64,000 nucleotides of DNA from Cepaea nemoralis (GCA_014155875.1 JACEFZ010003490.1:5001-69000); one strand, 5' to 3'; counted from the first letter of the stretch, positions 1-12,995 are shown. Notes: a model not told the origin generated them from the letters alone. Numbers and translations: made by a program.

Positions 1-2622
1 CATGTGTGTGACAAGTCCAGACAATAATTATATCATGTGTGACACAAGTCCAGACAATAGTTATAGCATGTGTGACACAAGTCCAGACAATAGTTATAGC
101 ATGTGTGACACAAGTCCAGACAATAGTTATAGCATGTGTGACGCAAGTCCAGACAATAGTTATATCATGTGTGACACAAGTCCAGACAATAATTATATCA
201 TGTGTGACACAAGTCCAGACAATAGTTATATCATGTGTGATGTGACACAAGTCCAGATAATAGTTATATCATGGGTGATGTGACACAAGTTCAGGCAATA
301 GTTATATCATGTGTGACACAAGTCCAGACAATAATTATATCATGTGTGACACAAGTCCAGACAATAGTTACAGCATGTGTGAAGTGACACACGTCCAGAC
401 AATAGTTATAGCATGTGTGACACAAGTCTAGACAATAATTATATCATGTGTGACACAAGTCCAGGCAATAGTTATAGCATGTGTGATGTGACACAAGTTC
501 AGGCAATAGTTATAGCATGTGTGACACAAGTCCAGACAATAGTTACAGCAAGTGTGATGTGACACAAGTCCAGAGAATAGTTATAGCATGTGTGACACAA
601 ATCCAGACAATAATTATATCATGTGTGACACAAGTCCAGACAATAATTATATCATGTGTGACACAAGTCCAGACAATAGTTATAGCATGTGTGACACAAG
701 TCCAGGCAATAGTTATATCATTTGTTATGTGACACAAGTCGAGACAATATTTATATCATGTGTGACGTGACACAAGTCCAGACAATAGTTATAGCATGTG
801 TGACGTGACACAAGTCCAGACAATAGTTATAGCATGTGTGACACAAATCTAGACAATAGTTATAGCATGTGTTATGTGACACAAGTCCAGACAATAGTTA
901 TAGCATGTGTGACGTGACACAAGTCCAGACAATAGTTATAGCATGTGTGACACAAGTCCAGACAATAGTTATAGCATGTGTGACACAAGTCCAGACAATA
1001 ATAATAGCATATGTGACACAAGTCCAGACAAAAGTTATAGCATATCTGACACAAGTCCACACAAACGTTATAGCATATGTGACACAAGTCCAGACAATAG
1101 TTATAGCATGTGTGACACAAGTCCAGGCAATAGTTATATCATGTGTTATGTGACACAAGTCCAGGCAATAATTATATCATGTGTGACACAAGTGCAGGCA
1201 ATAGTTACAGCATGTGTGAAGTGACACAGGTCCAGACAATAGTTATAGCATGTGTGACACAAGTCCAGACAATAATTATATCATGTGTGATGTGACACAA
1301 GTTCAGGCAATAGTTACAGCATGTGTGATGTGACACAAGTCCAGACAAAAGTTATAGCATATGTGACACAAGTCCAGACAATAGTTATAGCTGGGGTGAC
1401 ACAAGTCCAGACAATAATTATATCATGTGTGACACAAGTCCAGACAATAGTTACAGCATGTGTGAAGTGACACAGGTCCAGACAATAGTTATAGCATGTG
1501 TGACACAAGTCCAGACAATAATTATATCATGTGTGATGTGACACAAGTTCAGGCAATAGTTACAGCATGTGTGATGTGACACAAGTCCAGACAAAAGTTA
1601 TAGCATATGTGACACAAGTCCAGACAATAGTTATAGCATGTGTGACACAAGTCCAGGCAATAGGTATATCATGTGTTATGTGACACAAGTCCAGGCAATA
1701 ATTATATCATGTGTGACACAAGTGCAGGCAATAGTTACAGCATGTGTGAAGTGACACAGGTCCAGACAATAGTTATAGCATGTGTGACACAAGTCCAGAC
1801 AATAATTATATCATGTGTGACACAAGTCCAGACAATAGTTACAGCATGTGTGAAGTGACACAGGTCCAGACAATAGTTATAGCATGTGTGACACAAGTCC
1901 AGTCAATAGTTACAGCATGTGTGATGTGACACAAGTTCAGGCAATAGTTATAGCATGTGTGACACAAGTCCAGACAATAGTTATAGCATGTGTGACACAA
2001 GTCCAGACAATAATTATATCATGTGTGACACAAGTCCAGACAATAATTATATCATGTGTGACACAAGTCCAGACAATTGTTACAGCATGTGTGACACAAG
2101 TCCAGACAATAGTTACAGCATGTGTGAAGTGACACAGGTCCAGACAATAGTTATAGCATGTGTGACAAGTCCAGACAATAATTATATCATGTGTGACACA
2201 AGTCCAGACAATAGTTATAGCATGTGTGACACAAGTCCAGACAATAGTTTATAGCATGTGTGACACAAGTCCAGACAATAGTTATAGCATGTGTGACACA
2301 AGCCCAGACAATAGTTATAGCATGTGTGGCACAAGTCCAGACAATAGTTATACCATGTGTGACACAAGTCCAGACAATAATTATATCATGTGTGACACAA
2401 GTCCAGACAATAGTTATATCATGTGTGATGTGACACAAGTCCAGACAATAGTTATACCATGTGTGATGTGACACAAGTCCAGACAATAGTTATATCATGT
2501 GTGATGTGACACAAGTCCAGGAAATAGTTATAGCATGTGTGATATGAGACTAGTCGAGACAATAGTTATATCATGTGTGACACAAGTCCAGACAATATGT
2601 ATATCATGTGTGATGTGACACA
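1..2622. repeat. Minisatellite, 33-bp and 38-bp units
   Basis: This is a tandem array of a 33-bp unit containing GACACAAGTCCAGACAATAG. Some units carry an extra 5 bp (GTGATGTGACAC in place of GTGACAC) and are 38 bp long. About 75 units are present, and the array runs off the left window edge. Long frames exist on both strands only because 33 is a multiple of three, so they are not genes. The array resumes at 6379 after an inserted retrotransposon. Confidence 0.95.
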
Positions 2623-5600
2623 TAGGCCCTAAGCCTTGGTAGGCGGCTGGTCTAGGATCGAAGCTCCGACAGGCGGACAGTTAGAGCATTGCTTTGCTGC
2701 CGGCAGCTTCTGCAGCTTGTCTTGTTCCAGATGTAGGGGTGTTACCTTTCCTCTGGAGTGAACTAGGCAGGCCGAGAGAGGGATCATGCTGCATGGGCAA
2801 CACATGATCTCTATATTTTAGCCCAGGCTTTGTGCTATGGAGAGGCAATAACTCCATCCCTGGTCTTAACTGGTCTCGGAATCAAAGCGAGAGGCAACTG
2901 TTACGGGTTATAAGTCCCTGTCAATTGGCGTAGACATGGGGCGCCACGCGTTGCCTCTGACGGTGGGAGACACCTACAGGTGTCACTGATCAGCTACCGC
3001 CCGCCTCAAGCTGGGCAGCCCCGGCCAATTGGGTGCTGATCCGCCACAGCCTGCCTGCTTCAATGGGTGCTTGGGGCTAGGACAAAATCTGAATCGCAGG
3101 CTGTAAAACCAATGCACCAGGTACTAATAAAAAGAAAAATAGAAACCTCAAGCTACGGCTTGCAACCTGGAACGTGAGAACCATGTGTCCAGGATTTTCC
3201 ACTGACTTGACCAATATTGACGATGTGAGAAAAACGGCTGTGATTGATGCCGAACTCAATCGTCTTAACATTGATATTGCTGGCCTGCAGGAGACTCGCC
3301 TCGCTGAGGAAGGGTCACTCAGGGAAAACAATTACACCTTTTTTGGAAGGGTAGAGGGCAGGCAGAAAAAAGGCAACACGGTGTGGGCTTTGCAGTGAAG
3401 AATTCGCTACTGGGAATGATTGAAATTCCAGCAGGAGGAAATGAAAGACTATTATCCCTGCGCTTGGCAACCTCTTGTGGTTTTGCCACCATTATTACTG
3501 CATATGCACCGACACTCGATTCCTCTGATGATGTGAAGGATTCGTTCTATGAGGAGTTAGACTCCGTGATCAAGGCAGTTCCAAAATCTGACTACATTTA
3601 TATGCTCGGTGATTTCAATGCTCGTGTGGGCAAGGACTCGAGTTCATGGCCAGTGTGCCTTGGAAAATACAACATCGGTCGCATGAATGAAAATGGGCAA
3701 AGGCTGCTGGAGCATTGCACCAGAAATGACCTATGTATTACAAACTCCTTTTTTAAAACAAAAGAGCTGCATAAGGTCACATGGAAACATCCAAGATCCG
3801 GCCATTGGCACCAGCTGGACTTCATCATCACACGGAGACAACATCTGAACCATATATCATTGACTCGAAGTTACCACAGTGCTGACTGTGATACGGATCA
3901 TTCTTTGGTTGTTGCAAGGGTTAGACTGAGACCAAAGAGAATCTACACAGCTAAACACAAATCTAGCCCCAGGATTAATATTATTAACACTCACGATCCT
4001 GAAAAGTGCTTTCAGTTTCAACAGCAACTTGAAGACGCTTTCACTGATAGAGCAGAAAATTGTACAGTAAATGAAAAGTAGGGTCAACTTAAGGAAACTC
4101 TTTATAAAACTGCCGTAGGGGTTTACGGCACTGTGGATCATAAGAGGCAGGACTGGTTTGCGGCAAACAGCCAGACTCTGCAGCCCTTGATTGATAAGAA
4201 GAAGATAGCTCTCTTAAGAAACAAGGAAAGACCAACGCGTAACACTCTGAGTGAGCTAAAGCAAGCTAGGAAGGATGTGCAAAAGGCTGCCAGGCAGTGT
4301 GCAAATGATTATTGGATCAAGTTATGTGAGTCCATTCAAATCGCAAGTGATAAGGGAAACATCAGAAGCATGTATGAAGGAATAAAGAAAGCCTGTGGTC
4401 CAATGATCAAAAGAAGTGCACCATTGAAAACCTTGACTGGAGAAATCATAACTGATAAGAAACAGCAGATGGACAGATGGGTAGAGCACTATTTGGAGCT
4501 TTACTCAAGTGAGACCAAACTAGCGGATGATGCCCTCAACGCCATAGAGGCTCTACCAACTCTTGACCACCTGGACACACTTCCCACCATAACAGAAGTT
4601 AAGTGTGCTATAAATGAACTTGCATCTGGCAAGGCTCCAGGTAAGGATGGGATTCCAATAGAGGTTATCAGGAGTGGGCAAGACACACTCACTCTACAGA
4701 TCCACCAGCTAATAGAGCTATGCTGGCGAGAAGGACAAGTCCCACAGGATTTCAAAGATTCAAGCATCATAACACTGTACAAGAACAAGGGCGATCGGAG
4801 CGACTGCAACAACTATAGGGGTATCTCACTTCTGTGTATTGTTGGAAAAGTATTTGCCAGAATTGTTCTGCGCAGACTTCAAGTCCTAGGAGATCAAGTC
4901 TACCCCGAATCACAGTGTGGCTTTCGACAGAACCGGTCTACCATTGATATGATATTCTCATTGCGACAAATGCAAGAAAAATGCCGTGAACAGAATCAAC
5001 CACTGTTTATTGCCTTCATCGACCTCACAAAGGCATTTGATTTGGTCAGTCGTGAGGGTCTGTTCAATGCACTAAAGAAGATTGGCTGCCGACCAACTCT
5101 TCTGTCCATTGTGGAATCGTTCCACACAGGCATGAAGGGTATAATCAAGTTTGATGGTGCAACTTCTGAAGAGTTTGAAATCAAGAGTGGAGTTAAGCAA
5201 GGTTGTGTACTAGCTCCCACCCTCTTTGGAATATACTTTTCACTTCTACTGAAATATGCCTTTCGTGATCAGGATGGTGGTATATACATTCACTCACGCT
5301 CAGATGGCGGCCTCTACAATGCTCAGAGATTGAAGGCCAAGACCAAAATTAGGAGGGTACTGATCAGAGAGTTGCTTTTTGCAGATGATGCTGCAGTTAC
5401 GACCCACTCTGAGGAAGAATTACAATGTCTACTATCTGCATTCTCCAATGCTTGTTCTGAATTTGGTTTAACAATTAGCAAAAAGAAGACACAGATTATG
5501 TCACAAGGTGCACATGGGGTACCATCAATCTTTATTGACGACGCCGAACTAGAGATGGTAGACCATTTTACATATCTAGGATCAGTGGTAAATAGCAAAT

Positions 5601-6378
5601 TATCCCTAGATCAGGAAATCAACATCCGGATTGGTAAGGCAGCAACAACAATGAACAGGTTAAGAAAAAGAGTCTGGGAGAACAGGAAGCTTACTGCCAA
5701 AACAAAAGTCCTTGTCTATCAAGCCTGTGTCCTTAGTACTCTTCTTTATGGCAGTGAAACCTGGACAACTTACTCACACCAAGAGAAACGTTTAAACAGC
5801 TTTCATATGCGGTGTCTGCGAAGAATTCTTGGTATTAAGTGGCAAGACAAAATCACAAATACTGAAGTATTGGAAAGATCAGGTTGTGTGACGGTTTATT
5901 CCATGCTCAGTCTTCGTAGACTTAGATGGATAGGACATCTTAGGAGGATGGATGATGGTAGAATACCAAAGGACATCTTTTTTGGTGAATTACAGATGGG
6001 TAAGAGATCTCAGGGTCGGCCTCTACTACGATACAAAGATGTGTGTAAGCGGGACATGATTGATACAGGCATTGATAATGCACATTGGGAGCAAGTCGCC
6101 GCTGAACGTGTTGCATGGAGGGCAAACATCAGAAATGGAATAAAGACAAAGGAGAAAATTATTGCAGATAAGTCACACACCGAGCGTGTGAGACGTAAGA
6201 TGGTGCATGATGGTGGAAATGACCACGTGTTCACATGCACCCACTGTGAACGGACATTTACAGCGCAAATTGGCCTTATCAGTCACATTCGCTACCGCCA
6301 TAGGTAAAAGTTATTATGCCTTTTTAAGCACAAACTATCGTCTGTCAAGACGGCAAGGTGCCAATGTACTGTAATGTA
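2623..6378 (+). mobile_element. Near full-length APE-type non-LTR retrotransposon (RTE-like)
   Basis: A LINE of about 3.76 kb sits inside the 33-bp minisatellite. The 11-bp GATGTGACACA occurs immediately before it (2612-2622) and immediately after it (6379-6389), as expected of a target-site duplication, although the motif is also part of the array unit. The first 470 bp look like a 5' UTR. The coding part carries an endonuclease, a reverse transcriptase and a terminal zinc-finger motif. The 3' UTR is short (about 70 bp) and has no long poly(A). The clade is inferred from general resemblance to RTE-like elements and was not tested by phylogeny. Confidence 0.85.
3093..6307 (+). pseudogene. LINE polyprotein: APE endonuclease, reverse transcriptase, C2H2 motif
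   Basis: The frame opens at 3093 after a stop at 3090. Residues LATWNVRTM near 3159 mark the start of the endonuclease/exonuclease/phosphatase fold. QETRLAEEG follows, then GDFNARVG near 3610 and TDHSLVV near 3895. The reverse transcriptase shows APGKDGIP (4633), FIDLTKAFD (5015), SGVKQGCVLAPTLF (5185) and the catalytic FADD at 5378-5389. The C terminus has a C-x2-C-x12-H-x4-H finger (6235-6300). Only two lesions break the protein. One is a frameshift near 3382 in the endonuclease. The other is a TAG at 4079-4081, probably a former tryptophan, with the same frame continuing on both sides. The protein would nick target DNA and prime reverse transcription there. I infer a young but probably inactive copy. 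The initiation codon is unclear because no ATG precedes the conserved endonuclease start in this frame. Confidence 0.88.
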
Positions 6379-6496
6379 GATGTGACACAAGTCCAGGCCT
6401 ATAGTTATATCATGTGTGACACAAGTCCAGGCTATAGTTATATCATGTGTGACACAAGTCCAGGCAATAGTTATATCATGTGTGACACAAGTCCAA
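6379..6496. repeat. Continuation of the 33-bp minisatellite
   Basis: Three and a half units of the same array as 1-2622 follow directly on the LINE 3' end. This shows that the LINE split one original array. The units here carry the variant CAGGC instead of CAGAC. Confidence 0.95.
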
Positions 6497-6499
6497 TGA

Positions 6500-6915
6500 A
6501 GCTACTAAACCAAATATCCCACATGTGTGAAAGAGGTCCGGTATGCCGGCGTCTAGCCACTAAACCAAATATCCCACATGTGTGAAAGAGGTCCGGTATG
6601 CCGGCGTCTAGCCACTAAACCAAATATCCCACATGTGTGAAAGAGGTCCGGTATGCCGGCGTCTAGCCACTAAACCAAATATCCCACATGTGTGAAAGAG
6701 GTCGGTATGCCGGCGTTCTAGCCACTAAACCAAATATCCCACATGTGTGAAAGAGGTCCGGTATGCCGGCGTCTAGCCACTAAACCAAATATCCCACATG
6801 TGTGAAAGAGGTCCGGTATGCCGGCGTCTAGCCACTAAACCAAATATCCCACATGTGTGAAAGAGGTCCGGTATGCCGGCGTCTAGCCACTAAACCAAAT
6901 ATCCCACATGTGTGA
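6500..6915. repeat. Minisatellite, 55-bp unit
   Basis: About 7.5 nearly identical copies of a 55-bp unit are present. Each contains AAACCAAATATCCCACATGT and GGTCCGGTATGCCGGCGTC. The second motif has a GCCGG/CCGGC-type dyad. Copies differ by only one or two indels near 6703-6715, so the array is recent or well homogenised. It abuts the 33-bp array, and both share the string CATGTGTGA. Confidence 0.95.
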
Positions 6916-7033
6916 CTGAGAGCAGATGGTAAATCTACATATATAAACATCGCCCAGGTCGTTCGCGTTAACCAAAAGTTGGCTGAACTTGCACACAATC
7001 GCAACAACGGCAGCCATGTTGGAGGAGACATGT

Positions 7034-7059
7034 CAAGGAGAGAGAGAGAGAGAAGAGAT

Positions 7060-7093
<34 letters not shown>

Positions 7094-7156
7094 AGAGGAA
7101 GAGAGAGAGAAGAGAGAGAGAGAGGAGAGAGAGGAGAGAGAGAGAGAGAGAGAGAG
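7034..7156. repeat. (AG)n purine tract
   Basis: About 120 bp are almost pure GA dinucleotides with scattered AAG interruptions. The surrounding 6916-7440 shows no recognisable gene. A short CA tract (about 7460-7480) and a 17-bp C run (about 7533-7549) follow. Confidence 0.9.
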
Positions 7157-7574
7157 GCGGTACTAGTGCGGTCTTGCATTGGAAGAATAAACGGGAAAGG
7201 AAGTGAACTGCCGGTGGGTCTAGAGTTTCAAAGAGATAAGGATGTCCTGCATATCGGCCCAGTACTGCACAGAGATAAAGTGTGAAGTGCCACCATATCT
7301 GCCCACTTGAAAGCCATCTGGCGGCGTATAGACTCGCCGGCACAGTCGTCTCTCCTGTATTGTCGTAAAATGTTGATTCACCGGAATACGACAACAAAAC
7401 AACACAAAATAGACCTAAGGTAGTTCGACGGATTACAAATAATGTGCGTGCGCTCGCACCCGCACACACACACACCCACACAAGTCTTCATCATCGGAAC
7501 AACAAACTAAACTATAGACAATATATTGAGATCCCCCCCCCCCCCCCCCATGAACACCTGGTCTGGTACACGTG

Positions 7575-7660
7575 TAGGCGGGTGGCCCTCGCCATACACC
7601 ACAAGGTACTAAACTGCAGTAAATGGCGGATTTCCTGGACAGGACAAGCGTCAACGGGGG
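7575..7660 (+). mobile_element. SINE-A 3' fragment
   Basis: The stretch CCATACACCACAAGGTACTA followed by GCAGTAAATGGC matches the 3' part of the tRNA-derived SINE called SINE-A here, whose full copy is at 60167-60386. The tRNA-like head is missing, so it is a truncated fragment. Confidence 0.6.
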
Positions 7661-7676
7661 CGCTCATTTGTGTTGT

Positions 7677-9733
7677 TGGCTGTTTATACATGATTTATGG
7701 TTTTGTTCATGTTGTGACGACAAACTCCAGCTTCCCTTTCTCATGTTCGGTGTTTATACATGATTTATTGTTTTGTTCATGTTGTGACGACAAACTCCAG
7801 CTTCCCTTTCTCATGTTCGCTGTTTATACATGATTTATTGTTTTGTTCATATTGTGACGACAAACTCCAGCTTCCCTTTCTCATGTTCGCTGTTTATACA
7901 TGATTTATTGTTTTGTTCATGTTGTGACGACAAACTCCAGCTTCCCCTTCTCATGTTCGGTGTTTATACATGATTTATTGTTTTGTTCATGTTGTGACGA
8001 CAAACTCCAGCTTCCCCTTCTCATGTTCGCTGTTTATACATGATTTATTGTTTTTTTCATGTTGTGACGACAGACTCCAGCTTCCCTTTCTCATGTTCGG
8101 TGTTTATACATGATTTATTGTTTTGTTCATGTTGTGACGACAAACTCCAGCTTCCCCTTCTCATGTTCGCTGTTTATACATGATTTATGGTTTTGTTCAT
8201 GTTGTGACGACAAACTCCAGCTTCCTTTCTCATGTTCGCTGTTTATACATGATTTATTGTTTTGTTCATGTTGTGACGACAAACTCCAGCTTCCCTTTTA
8301 TGTTCGCTGTTTATACATGATTTATTGTTTTGTTCATGTTGTGACGACAAAATCAGCTTTCCCCTTTTTCATGTTCGCTGTTTATACATGATTTATTGTT
8401 TTGTTCATGTTGTGACGACAAACTCCAGCTTCCCCTTCTCATGTTCGTGTTTATACATGATTATTGTTTGTTCATGTTGTGACGACAAACTCCAGCTTCC
8501 CCTTCTCATGTTCGGTGTTTATACATGATTTATTGTTTTTTCATGTTGATGACGACAGGTACTCCAGCTTCACCTTTCTCATGTTCGGTGTTTATACAAT
8601 GATTTATTGTTTGTTACATGTTGTGACGACAACTCCAGCTTCCCTTTTATGTTCGGTGTTATACATGATTATTGTTTTTGTTCATGTTGTGACGACAAAC
8701 TCCAGCTTCCCCTTTTCCATGTCGCTGTTTATTACATGATTTATTGTTTTGTTCATGTTGTGACGACAAACTCCAGCTTTCCCCTTTCTTCACTGTTCGC
8801 CTGGTTATACAATGATTTATTGTTTTTGTTCATGTTTTGTCCGACAAAAACTCCAGCTTCCCCTTTCTCATGTTCGCTTGTTTATACATGATTTATGTAT
8901 TTGTTCATGTTGTGACGACAAACTGCCAGCTTCCCTTTCTCATTGTTCGCGGGTTTATACATGATTTATTGTTTCTGTTCATATTGTGACGGACAAACCT
9001 CCATGCTTCCCCATTTCTCATGTTCGCCTGTTTTATACATGATTTATTGTTTTTGTTCATGTTGTGACGACAAACTCCAGCCTTCCCCTTACATGTTCGC
9101 TGTGTTTATACATTGATCTTACTTGTTTTGTTCATGTTGTGACGACCAAACTCCAGCTTTCCCCTTCTCATGTTTCGGCTGTTTATACATGATTTATTGT
9201 TTTTTTCATGTTTGTTGACGACAATCTCCAGCTTCCTTCTCCAGATGTTCGGTGTTATACATGATTTTATGTTATGTTCATGTTGTGACCAGACTCCAGC
9301 TTCCCCTTCTCATGTTCGGTGTTTATACATGATTTATTGTTTTGTTCATGTTGTGACGACAAACTCCAGCTTCCCCTTCTCATGTTCGCTGTTTATACAT
9401 GATTTATTGTTTTGTTCATGTTGTGACGACAAACTCCAGCTTCCCTTCTTATGTTCGCTGTTTATACATGATTTATTGTTTTGTTCATGTTGTGACGACA
9501 AACTCCAGCTTCCCCTTCTCATGTTCGGTGTTTATACATGATTTATTGTTTTGTTCATGTTGTGACGACAAACTGCAGCTTCCCCTTCTCATGTTCGATG
9601 TTTATACATGATTTATTGTTTTGTTCATGTTGTGACGACAGACTCCAGCTTCCCCTTCTCATGTTCGGTGTTTATACATGATTTATGGTTTTGTTCATGT
9701 TGTGACGACAGACTCCAGCTTCCCCTTCTCATG
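7677..9733. repeat. Minisatellite, 70-bp unit
   Basis: About 29 copies of a 70-bp unit are present, including TGTTTATACATGATTTATTG and GTTGTGACGACAAACTCCAG. Copies in 7677-8330 and 9300-9733 are nearly identical with few substitutions. Copies from about 8330 to 9300 carry many single-base insertions and deletions. Open frames through it are artefacts. Confidence 0.95.
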
Positions 9734-10090
9734 ACCTGCCAAAATATTGTAGACTATTTTCTGTTGTTGCTAGTGGACAGTTCAACTTCTTTCAAGCTAT
9801 CTTCATTGTTCTTTCTGTTCATCCGCGGTGATCTTTTTATACTTCTTTTCAGTTACTTCTCCGCAGCTTCCTAATAATTTCTCACTTGTCTGCTAATTGT
9901 CCATGATTCACTAACATACAACACGACCGGCTCAATATAGTTATTGAGAACTGGTTTTCGTATCTCGATTGACAAAGACAGCAGAGAATATTCTTCATCT
10001 AGTGAAACGCTGCCTTTGATATTCTACATTTAACTTCCTTCATTTATATTCCATCTGCTGTTATTAAAGTACCCGATTAATTAAATGCGT
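9734..10090 (-). pseudogene. Decayed LINE reverse transcriptase C-terminal remnant
   Basis: Read on the minus strand this gives IEIRKPVLNNYIEPVVLYVS and then SESWTISRQV. These match the segment after the RT catalytic core in the LINE family called LINE-2 here (compare 55860-55930). Several stops and shifts interrupt it. It lies between the 70-bp and 41-bp arrays. Confidence 0.6.
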
Positions 10091-10104
10091 CGACTTATTT
10101 CAAA

Positions 10105-10234
10105 GTTACCATATGCACATATTGTTCTATGTTCCATTCCCTAATGTTACTATATGCACACGATATTCTTTTCTCCAATCCCTTATGTTACTATATGCAC
10201 ACATTGTTCTATGCTCCAGTCCCTGATCTAACTA
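10105..10234. repeat. Minisatellite, 41-bp unit (left part)
   Basis: About three diverged copies of the 41-bp unit (motif GTTACTATATGCACACATTG). The array is interrupted by a LINE-2 fragment and continues at 10937. Confidence 0.85.
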
Positions 10235-10936
10235 TCCAGCCATCCATCATGTGCCATGCCCGTAAGCGTCGGCGGTCATGTTCTGCCATCTCACTCGATC
10301 ACCAGAGTCGTGGATCAGCTCCGTGTTCCTGTCTCGACCATGCCATATGGCCAAGCCATCCAGGTATTTACTTCTCGGTCTTCCCCTTGGTCTCTTCCCT
10401 TCGGTCTTGCCAGTTGTCACCAAGTTCTTCAATTCATTTCTTCTCATAACATTCCCAAAACATTTTGACTGCCAACGTCTAATGTCTCTAATCAGTTTAC
10501 GATCTTCATTTCATTGGTTTTTCTGTCTGTCCATGGTATTCTTTGCATTTTCCTCAGAAACCACATGTCCACTGCCATCAGCTGTTTTTCAGCTTGACTG
10601 CTCATTGTCCACCCGTCACGTCCATATAAAAGTACAGGTTCTATGTAGCACCTCAACACTCTTTTTCTCGTTTCAATTGATATCTTTTTATTGGTCAGTA
10701 TGGTTTTCATCTTGCAAAAGGCTACCTTCGCAATGGCAATTCTTGTTCTAATCTCTTCAAGGCATCTCACATCAGATGTTATGACTGTGCCGAGATAACA
10801 ATATCGATTCACTTGTTTAAGACTATGCCCATTTACTCGTATATCACATTGTGGTATTTCCTTCTTCCCAGTGACGACCATAATCTGTCTTCTTAATATT
10901 CAGGTCTAACCCTAGTAGTTCTTACTATTACTCTTA
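10235..10936 (-). pseudogene. 5'-truncated LINE-2 copy inside a minisatellite
   Basis: The minus strand encodes the C-terminal RT region: NRYCYLGTVITS near 10800, KKISIETRKRVLRCYIEPVL near 10650, WFLRKMQRIPWTDRKTN near 10530, and GKTEGKRPRGRPRSKYLDGL near 10400. A frameshift lies near 10490. The 3' end carries the LINE-2 tail string CATGTGCCATGC-like at 10245. GATCTAACTA (10225-10234) and GATCTTACTA (10937-10946) flank it as a possible imperfect 10-bp target duplication, though both are variants of the array unit. Confidence 0.8.
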
Positions 10937-12006
10937 GATCTTACTATATGCACACAATATTCTCTTCTCCAAAACCTTATGTTACAATATGTACACATTC
11001 TTCTCTATTCCATTCCCTGATGTTACTATATGCACACATTGTTCGTTCCTCCATTCTCTGATGTTAGTATATGAACAAATTATTCTCTACTCCATTCCCT
11101 AATGTTACTATCTGCACGCATTATTCTCTCCTCCATTCCCTGATATTACTATATGCACACATTATTCTCTCCTCCATTCCCTGATGTTACTATATGCACA
11201 TATTATTCTCTTCTCCTTTCCCTGATATTATTATATGCCACATTATTCTCTTCTCCATTCCCTGATGTTACTATATGCACACACTATTTTCTCCTCCATT
11301 CCCTGATGTTACTATATACACACACTATTTTCTCCTCCATTCCCTGATGTTACTATATGCACACATTGTTCTCTGTTCCATTCTCTGATGTTACTATATG
11401 CACACATTGTTCTCTCCTCCATTCCCTGATGTTACTATATGCACACATTGTTCTCTCCTCCATTCCCTGATGTTACTATATGCACACATTGTTCTCTGTT
11501 TTATTCCCTGATGTTACTGTATGCACACATTGTTCTCTGTTCCATTTCCTGATGTTACTATATGCACACATTGTTCTCTCCTCCATTCCCTGATGTTACT
11601 ATATGCACACATTGTTCTCTGTTCCATTCCCTGATGTTACTATATGCACACATTGTTCTCTGTTCCATTCCCTGATGTTACTATATGCACACATTGTTCT
11701 CTCCTCCATTCCCTGATGTTACTATATGCACACATTGTTCTCTGTTCCATTCCCTGATGTTACTATATGCACACATTGTTCTCTGTTCCATTCCCTGATG
11801 TTACTATATGCACACATTGTTCTCTGTTCCATTCCCTGATGTTACTATATGCACACATTGTTCTCTGTTCCATTCCCTGATGTTACTATATGCACACATT
11901 GTTCTCTGTTCCATTCCTGATGTTACTATATGCACACATTGTTCTCTCCTCCATTCCCTGATGTTACTATATGCACACATTGTTCTCTCCTCCATTCCCT
12001 GATGCT
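10937..12006. repeat. Minisatellite, 41-bp unit (right part)
   Basis: About 26 copies of the 41-bp unit are present. Two sub-variants alternate: TCTCCTCCATTCC and TCTGTTCCATTCC. Copies become more uniform to the right of 11340. Reading frames on both strands are by-products. Confidence 0.95.
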
Positions 12007-12829
12007 ACTATGCAGACACCAATACCAGATCCAGAGTTTATGCGAATATAAATATGAATAGACAATGTCAACAAGTGGGTCATGTCAACGCCATGTCTAG
12101 ACAGAGTCAGTCAATATTGACACACTTGAAAATGTCCGTATCACGTGATCTTTGCATGCCATGACACAGACAGGCCAGATTTTTTGGCTTTTAAAGTCAA
12201 AGATAAACTGCCCATTTAAACAATGAATGAAACATGCACAGCAAATTTAAAATAATGAACAGATAGGGACATGTTGCTGACACTTGTGACTGAGCTTTCT
12301 GCGGGAGACAGCCGTGTCTGGGTGACGTGTGATAGGAGCAGGTGAATCTTATGTTAAATTTTCTAGAAGCAGGCCAGGCACGAGCTTGTGGTGTAGCGCC
12401 TATGCTAGGGTAATGCCTGTGTCAGTTGCTCCACTCCTACCCCCAGGTACACGGGATAGTACCCTGCAGTCTTGTCAACATAACATGAATAAACAGATGC
12501 TGTATTTTCAAAACGGCCTTTGCTTTTCCTATGTTGTCGTAGAGCCTGAGGACTTCCGGTTCCCAGCATGGCGGTTAGGCATTGAACCGCTACGGCCTCT
12601 GGAGTATTTATCCTTGTGGCTGCGGTTTGCATTCGCATTTTCCTCATGTTGGACTGGTAGTATATGGTTCCGTCGCCCTGCTACTGAGTGAGTGCGTGGC
12701 GCGACTCTGTGAGCTGTGAAATTCATGTGGAATGCTTTTACATCTGTCCGCTTTTGTTTGTACAGTGAACTGCATGTTCGGAACAATGGCTACCGGCTGT
12801 TGCTGAATTGACTGATTTGCTTTTTCGGT
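12007..12829. other. Non-coding stretch, no gene recognised
   Basis: I see no coding potential supported by motifs or codon pattern. The part at 12540-12620 reads on the minus strand like a degraded tRNA-derived repeat (GGTTCAATGCC resembles a B box), but this is too weak to call. Confidence 0.4.
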
Positions 12830-12995
12830 TTAGGAGTGCATTTCTCAGGAGACTGCTGAGAGTCGACGCTGGAACTACGGAGTTCGTGTTTTGTGCGGCG
12901 CTTTCGACGGGTCGCCCTGTGGAAACTGACTGAGCGATGTGAGAAAACCCGAGTCAATGAAGTCTTTCTGGTGACTGCCGATTCCATCGACGATG
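12830..12995 (+). mobile_element. SINE-C body fragment
   Basis: GACTGCTGAGAGTCGACGCT, GTGCGGCGCTTTCGACGGGT and CGCCCTGTGGAAACTGACTG match the body of the SINE at 57700-57935 and the minus-strand copy at 33065-33275. The tRNA-like 5' part is not clear here, so this copy is truncated or decayed. Confidence 0.7.

Noticed and set aside
1..2486. Many open frames of 60-99 codons with MCDTSPDNSYS-type repeats
   Set aside because: They follow from a 33-bp unit. The same sequence is open in several frames on both strands, with no start context, splice signal or non-repeat domain.
6500..6915. CRISPR-like array with regular 55-bp repeats
   Set aside because: There are no variable spacers; the whole 55-bp unit is repeated. 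The genome is eukaryotic.
7440..7833. Coding frame of about 129 codons
   Set aside because: It spans a CA tract, a C run, a SINE fragment and two 70-bp repeat units, with no plausible protein signal.
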